A DNA stretch of 64,000 nt from Thermoplasmatales archaeon (GCA_026127935.1 JAJSLL010000003.1:1-64000); one strand, 5' to 3'; positions 44,624-54,507 are shown, counted from the stretch's first letter. The notes: a model not told the origin generated them from the sequence alone. Numbers and translations: made by a program.

Positions 44624-45916
44624 TTGCCAAAGAAAGTAGCGGCGGTGGCCGGTGGATTGACTTATTTTTCAAAGGCGAGGAAGGACAAGACCCAGGAAGA
44701 ACTTGCGGCTGAGGCTGCAAGAATGGCCTTGTTTGAAAACGACATTAATCTTGCAAAAGATGATATCGATGGGACCATAGTGTCTTACTTCTCAGATCAT
44801 TTTGAGGATCAGTTGCTCTTCGGATCTATAATCCAGGATTATCTAGGGTTCAACCCCAAGCCTTCGGTCAGAATAGAGGGGGGAGGAGCTACAGGCGGCT
44901 TGGCTGTAAGGGATGCATATGCCCACGTTGCTTCTGGCCTATTGGACGTTGCAATGGTAATTGGATTCGAAAAGATGTCCGAGGTAAACACTGCGAAAGG
45001 GAACGAGTTCATAGCACTCGCCTCTGATACGGACTGGGACTTCCCAATTGGAGGTTTCTACAGTGGTTACTATGCACTGATGGCCAGGAGGCACATGGAA
45101 GAGTTCGGTACTACAGAAGAGCAAATGGCCATGGTCGCTGTGAAAAATAGAAATAACGCCCAACACAACAAGTTTGCCCAGACAAACCCCAAGATGAATC
45201 CTTTCGCAATGAAGGACGGTGGGAAGATAACGGTAGACGATGTGTTAAAATCCCCCTATGTGTCATATCCATTGAAGAGGCTCGACATTTGTCTTATGAG
45301 TGATGGGGCGGCAGTCCTCATACTCGCGTCGGAAGAGAAGGCAAAGAAGATAACTGATACACCAATCTGGATCACAGGCACCGGCGCTGGAACAGATGCC
45401 ATGAGAGCTGGAGATAGGCCGAGGACAGTTGCGGGAGTCCCGATGTTGCCTCACGAGAAAAAAGAATGGTACAAGAAATTGGAATATCCGGGTGTTCATT
45501 CCTTTAGGGCCGGCAGGGAATCTGCAAGACAAGCATACAAGATGGCAAACATAACGAATCCTCTAAAGCAGTTGGATGTCATAGAACTCCACGATGCTTA
45601 TACCAGCAGCGAGATTCAGACTTATGAAGATCTGGGCCTTACAAGATATGGGCAAGGTGGTAAATTGGTGGAAGAGGGAGTAACAGCTATTGACGGAGAT
45701 TTGCCTGTTAACCCATCTGGTGGACTCATAGGAGCTATGCACGCCGTGGGTGGGACTGGCGTGATGCAGGCAGTAGAAATGTTGTGGCAACTACAGGGGG
45801 TCTCTGGTAAATTCCACGGATCTGACAAGACGCAGGTCAAGAATGCTGAGAGGGGTCTGATACATTCCCACGCTGGAACTGGTACATATGTTACTGCAAC
45901 TGTAATGGAGAGGTGA
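44624..45916 (+). CDS. thiolase-fold protein lacking the nucleophilic cysteine
   Basis: This 430-residue protein is of the SCP-x/archaeal thiolase type. The loop that normally carries the acylated Cys (family VEAACASGG) reads IEGGGATGG, so Cys is replaced by Gly. The other catalytic elements remain: ELHDAYT (His), GGLIGAMHAVGGTG (His). Start TTG at 44624 preceded by AGGTGA four bases away. It is followed 4 bases later by a DUF35 OB/zinc protein, the usual partner of archaeal acetoacetyl-CoA thiolase. A scaffold or altered-chemistry role is possible; intact thiolase activity is unlikely. Confidence 0.85.
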   Translation: MPKKVAAVAGGLTYFSKARKDKTQEELAAEAARMALFENDINLAKDDIDGTIVSYFSDHFEDQLLFGSIIQDYLGFNPKPSVRIEGGGATGGLAVRDAYAHVASGLLDVAMVIGFEKMSEVNTAKGNEFIALASDTDWDFPIGGFYSGYYALMARRHMEEFGTTEEQMAMVAVKNRNNAQHNKFAQTNPKMNPFAMKDGGKITVDDVLKSPYVSYPLKRLDICLMSDGAAVLILASEEKAKKITDTPIWITGTGAGTDAMRAGDRPRTVAGVPMLPHEKKEWYKKLEYPGVHSFRAGRESARQAYKMANITNPLKQLDVIELHDAYTSSEIQTYEDLGLTRYGQGGKLVEEGVTAIDGDLPVNPSGGLIGAMHAVGGTGVMQAVEMLWQLQGVSGKFHGSDKTQVKNAERGLIHSHAGTGTYVTATVMER

Positions 45917-45920
45917 AAAA

Positions 45921-46367
45921 ATGACAGAAGTTTATTCTATCGACCCGTTGATAATAAAGACACCCTACGAAATTACATACAAACATTCGTACGGTAAGAC
46001 TAGCAAATTCTTCACATCCCTTTCTTCAGGTAAGTTGATGACAACTAGGTGCGAACACTGCAAGGTCACCTTCCTGCCTCCAAGAGCAGACTGCCCAAAT
46101 TGCTTGGGGGAAACCAAGTGGATTGAAATTTCTGGAAAGGGCACGATCCATACCGTTACCACTCTTTACTTCTCAGGTGAGAGATTTCTTAAAGATCTGC
46201 CATTCCAACTCGTTTACGTGGATTTGGAAGGCGTCGATACACTCTTTCTTACAAGGTTGAAGACAAAAGACATGAAAAAAGTCGAAGTAGGGATGAAGAT
46301 CAAATTGAGGATATCGAAAGAGTTAGAATGGAGATCTTCAGATGTCTGGGCAGAACCTTATGAATAG
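45921..46367 (+). CDS. DUF35 OB-fold zinc-ribbon acyl-CoA-associated protein
   Basis: In this 148-residue protein the rubredoxin-like zinc site CEHCKVTFLPPRADCPNC lies at about 48-65, followed by an OB fold (GKGTIHTVTTLYFSGERF). In archaea the DUF35 protein bridges acetoacetyl-CoA thiolase and HMG-CoA synthase and channels the intermediate. Here its partner is the Cys-less thiolase-like protein directly upstream; no HMG-CoA synthase gene is in the window. Confidence 0.88.
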   Translation: MTEVYSIDPLIIKTPYEITYKHSYGKTSKFFTSLSSGKLMTTRCEHCKVTFLPPRADCPNCLGETKWIEISGKGTIHTVTTLYFSGERFLKDLPFQLVYVDLEGVDTLFLTRLKTKDMKKVEVGMKIKLRISKELEWRSSDVWAEPYE

Positions 46368-46479
46368 GTCCAGAATCTATTGACTCTGCTTGGAACCAGT
46401 TGGCTTGACTGGAGAGTTAGTAGTATTCTTTATTTTTTTTTATTACTCTGTCTAAGATAATCAATTTATCAGCAGAGCA

Positions 46480-47316
46480 CTAGTACTTGTAAAAACCCTC
46501 TCCTGTTTTCCTTCCTAGTTTACCTGCCTCCACCATCTTTCTAAGTATTGGCGCCACCCTAAACTTTGGATCCTTAAAGGCATCGAACATAACGTCCATT
46601 ATGTTAACGACTGTATCCAACCCTATCAAGTCTCCGAGTGTTAGCGGGCCCATTGGAAAGTTACCCCCTAATTTCAAGGCCTTGTCAATATCTTCCTTTG
46701 AGGCAAGACCCTCTGAGAACTCGAATGCTCCCTCGTTAACCAGCAGTCCTATCACCCTTGTCGTAACGAATCCTGGAGAATCATTGACTACAACGAACTC
46801 TTTTCCAACGCTCCTGGAGAATTCGATTGCCTTCTCAACTGACTCTTTTGATGTCTTTACACCTTTTATCAACTCTATCAGATTCATCAGTGGGACAGGG
46901 TTAAAGAAGTGAATACCAACGAATCTGGAAGGGTCTTTTAGGCTTGCTCCAAGGGCAGTGATGCTTATCGAGGATGTGTTCGAGGCTATGATTGCATTTG
47001 GAGAGACTATCGACTCAATCTTCTTGAAAAATTCCACTTTCTCCTTGTAATTCTCAATAACCGCCTCTATGACAATATCACAGCCGGAGAAAGATTTCAG
47101 GTCGTCAGTGTAAACTATCCTCGACAGAATTTTATCTCTGTCTTGGTTGACAATTTTCTTTTCTATCAACTTGTCAAGGCTCTTTCCGATCGAAACAACA
47201 GCCCTGTCGAAGAATGTCTCGTTCACATCAGTAACTACAACGTCATGACCAGAAGTTGCAGCAAGTTGTGCTATGCCCGAACCCATGATTCCCAATCCAG
47301 CTACTCCTACCTTCAT
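46480..47316 (-). CDS. 3-hydroxyacyl-CoA dehydrogenase
   Basis: This 278-residue NAD-dependent enzyme has the nucleotide-binding GLGIMGSGIAQLAA near 7-20, the His-Glu catalytic pair around VGIHFFNPVPLMNLIEL and the usual C-terminal dimer domain LGDLIGLDTVVNIMD. It interconverts acetoacetyl-CoA and 3-hydroxybutyryl-CoA. The gene abuts the thiolase gene with no spacer, forming a two-gene operon for short-chain acyl-CoA conversion. Confidence 0.94.
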   Translation of the reverse strand: MKVGVAGLGIMGSGIAQLAATSGHDVVVTDVNETFFDRAVVSIGKSLDKLIEKKIVNQDRDKILSRIVYTDDLKSFSGCDIVIEAVIENYKEKVEFFKKIESIVSPNAIIASNTSSISITALGASLKDPSRFVGIHFFNPVPLMNLIELIKGVKTSKESVEKAIEFSRSVGKEFVVVNDSPGFVTTRVIGLLVNEGAFEFSEGLASKEDIDKALKLGGNFPMGPLTLGDLIGLDTVVNIMDVMFDAFKDPKFRVAPILRKMVEAGKLGRKTGEGFYKY

Positions 47317-48477
47317 TTAGACCGCCTCAAGTGCCATGGAATAAGCGCCACCCCCACCGTGGCAGATGGTGGCAATTCCCCTCCCTAGCTTCAGATCTTC
47401 CAGTTCTCTCATAAGAGTTATAACGATTCTTGCACCAGACGCGCCCAAAGGATGACCTAACGCAATCGCACCTCCTCTGATGTTGAACTTCTTCCAGTCA
47501 ATTCCGAGTCCGTCCCTAACAGCTATAGAAGCGACTGAAAACGCTTCGTTGTGCTCGACCAGGTCGAAATCGTCAACTCTCATTCCGATTCTCTTCAACA
47601 GGTTTTTAACAGACGGCACGGGGACATACGGGAAATCGAATGGGTCCATTGAAGTGGTGTCGAACCCGATTATTTTTGCCTTCTTTTCGAGCGAATTTTG
47701 GTTAATAAAATCTGAATTTGCTAGGACAAGAGCAGCAGCTCCGTCGGTCAGTTGTGATGAGTTTCCTGGAGTAAGTACTCCATCGGGGCTGAAAGATGGT
47801 TTCAATCCTGCCAGCATTTCTTTACTTGTTTCTCTTATCCCCTCGTCAATATCGAATCCCTTGATTGGGGCAATTTCTTTCTTGAAATAGCCGTTTCGAG
47901 TTGATTCGGAAGCTCTCTTATAACTTTCGACGGCGAAGTCATCCGCCATCTCCCTTGTAACCTGATGGTTCTTCGCCCATTCGTCGGCTATCGCTCCCAT
48001 GTGCTTATTGTATTTGAAGTCCCAGAGACCATCTTTTATCATAGAATCCATGACTGGCCTGGAAGCACTTATCCCCTTGTTTTCTCTCCTGAAACTTGAG
48101 TCTAGAAGGAAGGGTGCATTGCTCATACTTTCCATTCCGCCGACAACCATTACGTCCCGCTGTCCAGCCTTGATTTGATAATACGCATTGGCAATCGCAA
48201 GCATTCCTGATGCGCAGACCATGTTTACAGTCGACCCGGAGACTTCGACTGGTATTCCCGCAGCAATAGCTGCCTGTCTTGCCGGATCCTGGCCGAGACC
48301 TGCCTCAATCACATTCCCCATTACGACTTCTTGTACCTTGGAAGGTTGTACGCCTGCATCTAGAAGGGCAGCTTTAATGGCTGAAGTGCCCAGTTCTATT
48401 GCGCTGTATCCTGCTAGTGCTCTCCCATATTTCCCTAAGGGAGTCCTCATTCCACCAATTATGAAAACGTCTACCAT
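47317..48477 (-). CDS. acetyl-CoA C-acetyltransferase (thiolase)
   Basis: This 386-residue thiolase has an intact acylation Cys in NMVCASGMLAI and the family IGGMRTPLGKYGRAL start. NEAFSVA and GGAIALGHPLGASG carry the other catalytic residues, ICHGGGGAYSMALE the second Cys. It contrasts with the Cys-less homologue at 44624. Its transcript likely starts from a box at about 48545-48560 (TTTATTATATCC on the minus strand), leaving a leader of roughly 40 bases. Confidence 0.95.
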   Translation of the reverse strand: MVDVFIIGGMRTPLGKYGRALAGYSAIELGTSAIKAALLDAGVQPSKVQEVVMGNVIEAGLGQDPARQAAIAAGIPVEVSGSTVNMVCASGMLAIANAYYQIKAGQRDVMVVGGMESMSNAPFLLDSSFRRENKGISASRPVMDSMIKDGLWDFKYNKHMGAIADEWAKNHQVTREMADDFAVESYKRASESTRNGYFKKEIAPIKGFDIDEGIRETSKEMLAGLKPSFSPDGVLTPGNSSQLTDGAAALVLANSDFINQNSLEKKAKIIGFDTTSMDPFDFPYVPVPSVKNLLKRIGMRVDDFDLVEHNEAFSVASIAVRDGLGIDWKKFNIRGGAIALGHPLGASGARIVITLMRELEDLKLGRGIATICHGGGGAYSMALEAV

Positions 48478-48854
48478 TTTAGGTCCCTCTTACCGAACCG
48501 GCAATATCGTTCATTTCACGAAGTGGACGATAGTTCTCGAAAATGGATATAATAAATCGCAATTGAATCAACTCGTGATTTACTATTCAAATAAAAGCAT
48601 TTAGAGCTTCCCAAATCGACCTTCTTCTGAACCACTCATTTTTTTCCAAAATAGTTTTGTTTCTATTAGTATTTGCAACTTACAGGCGCCAACCTTATCC
48701 TGATGGATTCATGGAACAATTTAATTCCAACAAAAATTATTAAGTTCTTTGTAAGAAAGGCATTCATCAAAGACCTTTACGATTGAGTTGTTCCCAATAT
48801 TTCTTATCGGGATAATTTAATTGTGTACCGCAATGTAGTTAGTGATGTTTATAA
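48478..48854. other. 377-base divergent promoter region, thiolase and DNA ligase
   Basis: No gene is seen. For the minus-strand thiolase a TATA-like TTTATTATAT is near 48547-48556. For the ligase, GATAATTTAATTG near 48811-48824 is 31-44 bases before the GTG start. Several A/T-rich tracts lie between but no clear palindrome or RNA structure was found by eye. Confidence 0.4.
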
Positions 48855-50645
48855 GTGGAAAAAGTATGCAAGCTCGTGAGATTCCTGGAACTTGCAGAAA
48901 CACTTGATAAAATCGAAAGCACCACGAAACGTCTTGAAATCGTGGATCTGATTTCAGGGTTGCTCAAGAAGACGGAAGAAGAGGATATAAAGGAGACTGT
49001 TTTTCTTCTGCAAGGGAAGGTAGCTCCGGATTACGAAGGCATAGAGTTAGGTATTGCAGAGAAGATTGCGATAAGGGCTTTAGCTTCTTTAAGCGGATTG
49101 CGTGAGGGTGTCATAGATACCGAACTGATAAAGAAAGGCGATCTCGGAAAGATAGGGGAAGAGATACTTAAAAACAAGAGTCAAGCGTCTCTTTTCACCG
49201 AGAGTCTCATGGTCAGAAAGGTATATACATCCCTTCTTAGAGTTTCGAAAGAGAGTGGAGAGGGATCTCAGAATAGGAAACTCCAGATCTTGCTAGACCT
49301 TCTGCACAACGCAGAGCCGCTGGAGGTAAGATACATTCTGAGAATAGTCACAGGTAAGATGAGGATAGGCGTTGCAGATATGACTATAGTCGATGCAATA
49401 GCACTGGCGTATGGTTCCAAGGAGAAGAGTGACATGGTTGAACACGCTTACAATATAATGCCAAACCTTCCCGAACTTGCATACAGGGCAATGGAAGGGG
49501 GCATAGACTCACTCTCCGCCATCAGGATCACACCTGGAATTCCCATAAGGTCAATGCTGGCAGAAAGACTGCCCTCGCTCAGGGAGATACTTGATAGAAT
49601 GGAAGGAAGGTTTGCCATTGAATACAAATACGATGGACTCCGTGTTCAAGTCCACAAGACTGGCGAAAGAGTCGAGCTGTTCTCCAGGAGGATGGAAAAG
49701 ATAACGTCACAATTCCCTGATATCGTACAGGAAGTGAAGGAGAACGTGAAGGCTGAGAATGCCATTCTGGATGGAGAGGCCGTTCCCTTCAATCTCCAGA
49801 CGAACGAGATGCTACCGTTCCAGGAGATCTCGAGAAGGAGAGGAAGAAAAAAAGACCTTAATGAAACCATAGAAAGGATCCCGGTCGTTCTTTTCCTTTT
49901 TGATGCAATGATGCTTAATGGAAAGAGCATGATGAATATTCCATACGCAGAAAGAAGAGTCAAGCTCACTAATGTCATCCGCGAAAACGAAAAACTAAGA
50001 ATTGCGAAGAGCAGGGTAGTGACGGATGTTGAGTCGGCGGACAAGTTTTTCAATGAAGCCCTTGAAACCGGCTGTGAGGGGATTATGGCAAAGAACATCG
50101 AGGACAAATCAATTTACAAACCTGGTGCGAGGGAATTCCTCTGGATAAAGTACAAGCGGGAATATCAGCTCGAGATGGAAGATACGGCAGATCTGGTGGT
50201 CGTTGGTGCTTTCGGCGGACAGGGGAGAAGGAGTGGTGGTTATGGAGCTCTCCTCATGGCAGTGTACTCAAAAGAGGATGACAAGTTCAAGACGATATGC
50301 AAGCTAGGTTCTGGTTTCTCTGATGAGCAGCTCGATAACTTGCCCAGGATGTTGCAACCTTATCTAATCAAGAAGAAGGATCAAAGGGTAGAGAGCAATA
50401 TCAATGCAGATTTTTGGTTTTCCCCGTCACTGATGCTGGAGGTGAAGGGTGCAGAAATTACGTTATCACCAACACACACTTGTTGTCAAGATATTGTGAG
50501 AAAGGGGGCAGGGCTCGCAATCAGGTTTCCTCGGTTTACCGGAAAGTGGCGGACTGACAAGATGATAGATGAAGCGACAAACGAACAAGAAATTCTTGAA
50601 ATGTACCACTCCCAGAGAAAGAAGATTCTGGCTGACAATGCCTAA
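48855..50645 (+). CDS. lig: ATP-dependent DNA ligase
   Basis: It seals Okazaki fragments and repair nicks in this archaeon. At 596 residues it has the archaeal arrangement: an N-terminal DNA-binding domain, the adenylation core with nucleophile Lys in EYKYDGLRVQVHK, motif III-like ILDGEAV, motif IV EGIMAKN and motif V FLWIKYKREY. The OB domain ends with FPRFTGKWRTDK. Start is GTG at 48855 (VEKVCKLVRFLEL). Confidence 0.95.
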   Translation: MEKVCKLVRFLELAETLDKIESTTKRLEIVDLISGLLKKTEEEDIKETVFLLQGKVAPDYEGIELGIAEKIAIRALASLSGLREGVIDTELIKKGDLGKIGEEILKNKSQASLFTESLMVRKVYTSLLRVSKESGEGSQNRKLQILLDLLHNAEPLEVRYILRIVTGKMRIGVADMTIVDAIALAYGSKEKSDMVEHAYNIMPNLPELAYRAMEGGIDSLSAIRITPGIPIRSMLAERLPSLREILDRMEGRFAIEYKYDGLRVQVHKTGERVELFSRRMEKITSQFPDIVQEVKENVKAENAILDGEAVPFNLQTNEMLPFQEISRRRGRKKDLNETIERIPVVLFLFDAMMLNGKSMMNIPYAERRVKLTNVIRENEKLRIAKSRVVTDVESADKFFNEALETGCEGIMAKNIEDKSIYKPGAREFLWIKYKREYQLEMEDTADLVVVGAFGGQGRRSGGYGALLMAVYSKEDDKFKTICKLGSGFSDEQLDNLPRMLQPYLIKKKDQRVESNINADFWFSPSLMLEVKGAEITLSPTHTCCQDIVRKGAGLAIRFPRFTGKWRTDKMIDEATNEQEILEMYHSQRKKILADNA

Positions 50646-50674
50646 ATTTTTATCTGTCGCCGTCATCTGCTTCG

Positions 50675-51595
50675 ATGGCTTCGATATCGACGAAGATAGG
50701 TAGCTTTTCACTTGAGAACCCCGTTATCCTGGCCAGCGGAATTCTAGATGAAACTTCCGGTTCGATACTTCGCGCTCTCAAGTCAGGTGCGGGAGCTGCA
50801 GTCACCAAATCAATAGGTACCGATGAGAGAAAGGGGTACCAGACTCCAGTCATTTCGGAAATAGGCACTGGGTTACTAAACGCGGTTGGTCTGTCCAACC
50901 CGGGGGTAGATAATTTCGTGGAAGAGTACCGCAATTTTCCAGAAAAGAAGAAAACGATTGTGTCAATATTCGGTGGGAAGGTCGAGGAATTTGTTTCACT
51001 TGCCAAAAAAGTAGAGAGAATAGGGTTTGACAAGGTTGAATTAAACCTATCCTGCCCTCACGTGAAGGGGGTAGGATCTGAAGTTGGCCAGGATCTGGGT
51101 ATGGTGGAAGAGATAATATCAGAAATCAGGGGCAAGACCAATCTTCAAATTTGGGCAAAACTGACTCCAAACGTCACAGATCTCATCTCTCTTGCAAAGG
51201 CGTCAGAAAAGGCAGATGCATACGTTCTCATCAACACCCTAAGAGCTACAGGCGTCGAAATATATTCGAGGAAGTTCGTGCTTTCTAACACTGTCGGAGG
51301 TTACTCTGGACCTGGGATAAAACCGGTGGCCCTAAGAGCAGTATATGACGTATATAAGGAAACTGGGAAAGACATCATCGGTGTTGGAGGAATCGCTTCC
51401 TGGCAAGATGCGATTGAATTCTTCTTGCTTGGGGCAAAAGCAATACAGGTAGGTACAGCTATACTCTATGAAGATTACCCGATATTCAACAAGATTAATT
51501 CAGGAATCCGCGACTACCTTGACAAAGAAGGATTTTCAAAACTGGATGACATAGTGGGGGTGATGGTAGTTGATGCAACATTCAAGAATCATTGA
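50675..51595 (+). CDS. pyrD: dihydroorotate dehydrogenase, class 1B catalytic subunit
   Basis: This 306-residue FMN TIM-barrel enzyme oxidises dihydroorotate to orotate in pyrimidine synthesis. NPVILASGILDET is the conserved opening, AVTKSIGTDERKGYQTPV follows, VELNLSCPHVKG holds the catalytic Cys of class 1 enzymes, and IIGVGGIASWQDAIEF and GAKAIQVGTA bind FMN phosphate. The adjoining pyrK, overlapping by 26 bases, marks it as the NAD-linked 1B type. Confidence 0.95.
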   Translation: MASISTKIGSFSLENPVILASGILDETSGSILRALKSGAGAAVTKSIGTDERKGYQTPVISEIGTGLLNAVGLSNPGVDNFVEEYRNFPEKKKTIVSIFGGKVEEFVSLAKKVERIGFDKVELNLSCPHVKGVGSEVGQDLGMVEEIISEIRGKTNLQIWAKLTPNVTDLISLAKASEKADAYVLINTLRATGVEIYSRKFVLSNTVGGYSGPGIKPVALRAVYDVYKETGKDIIGVGGIASWQDAIEFFLLGAKAIQVGTAILYEDYPIFNKINSGIRDYLDKEGFSKLDDIVGVMVVDATFKNH

Positions 51596-52322
51596 ATTGA
51601 ACAAGGAGAATAAAGACGTTTTCACTCTTAAGTTCGATTCCTCCATGGCTGCTAGCCCTGGTCAGTTTATAATGATATGGGCACCTGGCGGTAAGGAAAT
51701 ACCAATGTCACTTTCTAATACTTCCTACCCTCCAACAATCACGTTCAGAACCTTTGGAGAAACCACCAAAACAATCGCCAAGCTCAAAGTGGGCGACAGG
51801 TTCTTCTACCGTGGACCATACGGCAATTCGTATCCCGTTCCAACTGGAAGAGTTGCATACGTTGCTGGTGGAACTGGTCTAGCATCTGTCAACGCTATGG
51901 TGCTGAAGTATGGAGGAGATGTCTACGTTGGCGCCAGAACGAAGGAGGATCTGTTTCTCTTGAGGAATGACTTCAAGATTGCTACTGATGACGGCTCCGC
52001 AGGATTCAAGGGAACGGTCATTGACTTGTTCCTTCCCCACGTGAATGATTACGATTACATTTTTGTCTGCGGTCCAGAACCTATGGTAAAGACTATGCTG
52101 GACCGGATCGACAGGAAGATAAAGGCTAAAGTATACATATCCCTGGAGCGGCTCATGAAATGCGGTGTTGGAATCTGCGACAGTTGCAGCATAAACGGAG
52201 TCCGAGTCTGCAAGGATGGAACAGTATTCAGCATGGAAGAAGTTCTGAGTTTGTCTGAGTTTGGAGTCTATAAGAGAAATGAGGCAGGAAAAATAGAATT
52301 CTTCGTTAACGGCAAAAGGTGA
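51570..52322 (+). CDS. pyrK: dihydroorotate dehydrogenase electron-transfer subunit
   Basis: This 250-residue ferredoxin-reductase-like protein passes electrons from PyrD to NAD. The FAD domain (PGQFIMIW, PMSLSNTSYPPTITFRT), NAD-binding segment VAYVAGGTGLASVNAM and the 2Fe-2S loop CGVGICDSCSINGVRVC are all present. Its start lies inside pyrD, consistent with coupled translation. Confidence 0.95.
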   Translation: MMQHSRIIELNKENKDVFTLKFDSSMAASPGQFIMIWAPGGKEIPMSLSNTSYPPTITFRTFGETTKTIAKLKVGDRFFYRGPYGNSYPVPTGRVAYVAGGTGLASVNAMVLKYGGDVYVGARTKEDLFLLRNDFKIATDDGSAGFKGTVIDLFLPHVNDYDYIFVCGPEPMVKTMLDRIDRKIKAKVYISLERLMKCGVGICDSCSINGVRVCKDGTVFSMEEVLSLSEFGVYKRNEAGKIEFFVNGKR

Positions 52323-52368
52323 TCCTCTGATTTACCTTTCGGATTATCCGTACCTGCAACTGGTCCTT

Positions 52369-52986
52369 TTGGTTTTGCTAGTTAAAGCAGGATACGAAGA
52401 TTTCAAGAGGAGGAAGATAAACACCCTCCCCTTCCTCGCCATCAACATCGTGTTAATTCTGTATTATGCTTTCACAGATGCATGGATTTTGGTTTTCTTC
52501 GTACCCATTCTCGGGGAATACTTTCTCAAGAAATACTCAATCTTGCTCTATCCGCTTTTGATTGTTCCGATCTTTTTCCATTTTTCTTTGATAACATTAA
52601 CCTTGGCATATTCGCTCCTGCTGATCAAGCTGTTTGAGGTTTTGATCAGGAATTTTGGCAAAGGAGATGTGAAGGTGCTTCACGCGATAGCAGTGACCTT
52701 TCCGCTGTATCATAATATTCAGACACTCTACTCACTCTTTCCTCCGGTTCTTGCCGTAGCCATGATTGCAAGCATCTTAGGAATAGTTGCAGCTGCACAC
52801 AATGGTATTAAGAGAGAAAGGGCATATTCTGTAAGAAAATTTTCTATCTCTCCGCATCCAGCTTTATCCAAGGACGACAAGTTCTGGATTGATGGAGACA
52901 AATTAGTCTATAAGATTCCATTTGTGACATTCCTGATGGTAGGGTACGCAATCGTACTTACCCTTTCATTACTCCGATTGGTCTAA
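52369..52986 (+). CDS. A24-type prepilin/preflagellin peptidase-like protein
   Basis: This is a polytopic protein of about 205 residues with two aspartates typical of A24 peptidases: the first in YEDFKRRKIN after helix 1, the second in GKGDVKV. It would cleave class III signal peptides of pilins or archaellins. The first hydrophobic helix seems to begin before the TTG start at 52369, as the frame is open further upstream (LSDYPYLQLVLLVLLVKAG), so the start may be a rarer codon. No pilin or archaellin gene is nearby. It ends 29 bases inside the convergent rtcB. Confidence 0.7.
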   Translation: MVLLVKAGYEDFKRRKINTLPFLAINIVLILYYAFTDAWILVFFVPILGEYFLKKYSILLYPLLIVPIFFHFSLITLTLAYSLLLIKLFEVLIRNFGKGDVKVLHAIAVTFPLYHNIQTLYSLFPPVLAVAMIASILGIVAAAHNGIKRERAYSVRKFSISPHPALSKDDKFWIDGDKLVYKIPFVTFLMVGYAIVLTLSLLRLV

Positions 52987-54406
52987 GCCTTGCAACTATT
53001 CTGGAAATGCCAGCACATTCAACGGATCCAACTACCTGGTCAACGTCCTTGTAAGCCTGGGGGGCTTCTTCTTGAAGCACATACTTAGTTGCCGCCCTCA
53101 CGTAAATGCCCTGTCTTTTCAAGTTTGAGCCTATCTCTTGACTCGTGTACTGTTTTACGGCGCGACTTCTGCTCATTACCCTCCCTGATCCATGACAACT
53201 CGATCCGAATGTCTCGTTGAGCGCTTTTGGTTCTCCAACAAGAACATAAGATGCAGTTCCCATAGTTCCCGGGATAAGCACGGGATGTCCCGTCTCCATA
53301 AACAAGGCAGGCAACTCCTTCCTTCCAGCGGGAAATGATCTTGTTGCTCCTTTTCTGTGGACTACAACATTCTGGGATTTTCCACCGACTATGTGTTCTT
53401 CCACTTTCGCCATATTGTGAGACACATCATAGACTATATTCATTTCCATATCTTCCGGGTCTCTCTTAAATACCTTCCTGAAACTGTCCCTTATCCAGTG
53501 AGTGATAACCTGTCGGTTAGAGAAACTGAAATTAGCTGCTGCTCCCATTGCACCCATGTAATCCTGTCCCTCCTTGGAATTAAATGGTGCTGAAGCTAGT
53601 TGCCTATCAGGGACTGAGATGTTGTATTTCTTCATCGCCTCCTGCATTATCTCAATGTAGTCTGTCGCAACCTGATGCCCGAACCCCCTGGAACCGGTAT
53701 GAACCATGATAGTCACCTGTCCTTCCGAATTCAGCCCAAATTTTCTTGCAAGTTCCACATCAAATATCTTATCTACGACCTGAATTTCAAGGAAATGATT
53801 TCCCGCACCAAGGGATCCCAACTGTGGGAAACCTCTTGCCCGTGCCTTCTGTGATACCTTGCTTCTGTCAGAAAATGTGACGGACCCGTTCTCCTCAATC
53901 CTCTCGATGTCACTAGACCAGCCATATCCTTCCTTGACTACGTATTTGACCCCCTCAGAAAGTAGGTCTTCCATCTTGCTTGGGGACAGGTTGAGTTTAC
54001 CCTCCCGACCGACCCCGGAAGGCACATTCTTGAAAATTTCGTCTATCAGGTTATTTATTCTTGGACTCACTTCGTTGTAATTAAGGTTGGAGCCTATCAG
54101 CTTCACTGAGCAATTTATGTCAAACCCAACAGCTCCTGGGCTGATAATCCCGTCATCCAGATTGAATGCTGCGACCCCCCCTATTGGAAATCCATATCCC
54201 AAATGAATATCGGGCATTGCAATTGAGGCTCCAACTATTCCCTGGAGTCTAGCCACATTGACCACCTGATCAAGCGCCTGATCAGAACCCAAATCCTTAG
54301 CCAGATTTTCATTTGTAAATACTATGCCCGGTACCCTCATCCCCTTGCTCTTATCTAATGGAATTTCGTACTTACAAGGACCTATTTTATTTAGAGTTAC
54401 AACCAC
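52958..54406 (-). CDS. rtcB: RtcB RNA-splicing ligase
   Basis: It joins 2',3'-cyclic phosphate and 5'-OH tRNA exons using GTP and Mn2+. At 482 residues it shows AMPDIHLGYGFPIGGVAAF, GFDINCSV (family DxGCGV/DINCGV with Cys kept), HTGSRGFGHQV, and GSSCHGSGRVMSRS with the guanylylated His. C-terminal SRIVARLRPIGVMKG is standard. It fits the intron-bearing tRNA-Tyr at the window start. Confidence 0.95.
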   Translation of the reverse strand: MVVTLNKIGPCKYEIPLDKSKGMRVPGIVFTNENLAKDLGSDQALDQVVNVARLQGIVGASIAMPDIHLGYGFPIGGVAAFNLDDGIISPGAVGFDINCSVKLIGSNLNYNEVSPRINNLIDEIFKNVPSGVGREGKLNLSPSKMEDLLSEGVKYVVKEGYGWSSDIERIEENGSVTFSDRSKVSQKARARGFPQLGSLGAGNHFLEIQVVDKIFDVELARKFGLNSEGQVTIMVHTGSRGFGHQVATDYIEIMQEAMKKYNISVPDRQLASAPFNSKEGQDYMGAMGAAANFSFSNRQVITHWIRDSFRKVFKRDPEDMEMNIVYDVSHNMAKVEEHIVGGKSQNVVVHRKGATRSFPAGRKELPALFMETGHPVLIPGTMGTASYVLVGEPKALNETFGSSCHGSGRVMSRSRAVKQYTSQEIGSNLKRQGIYVRAATKYVLQEEAPQAYKDVDQVVGSVECAGISRIVARLRPIGVMKG

Positions 54407-54507
54407 GTTACATCAATGTTATACTGTGTATAATCATTATCGCCTTGCACTGAAACTACCGATGGGACACATTTTATTAACGAAACCTACTTGTCTTAAT
54501 GCTTTAA

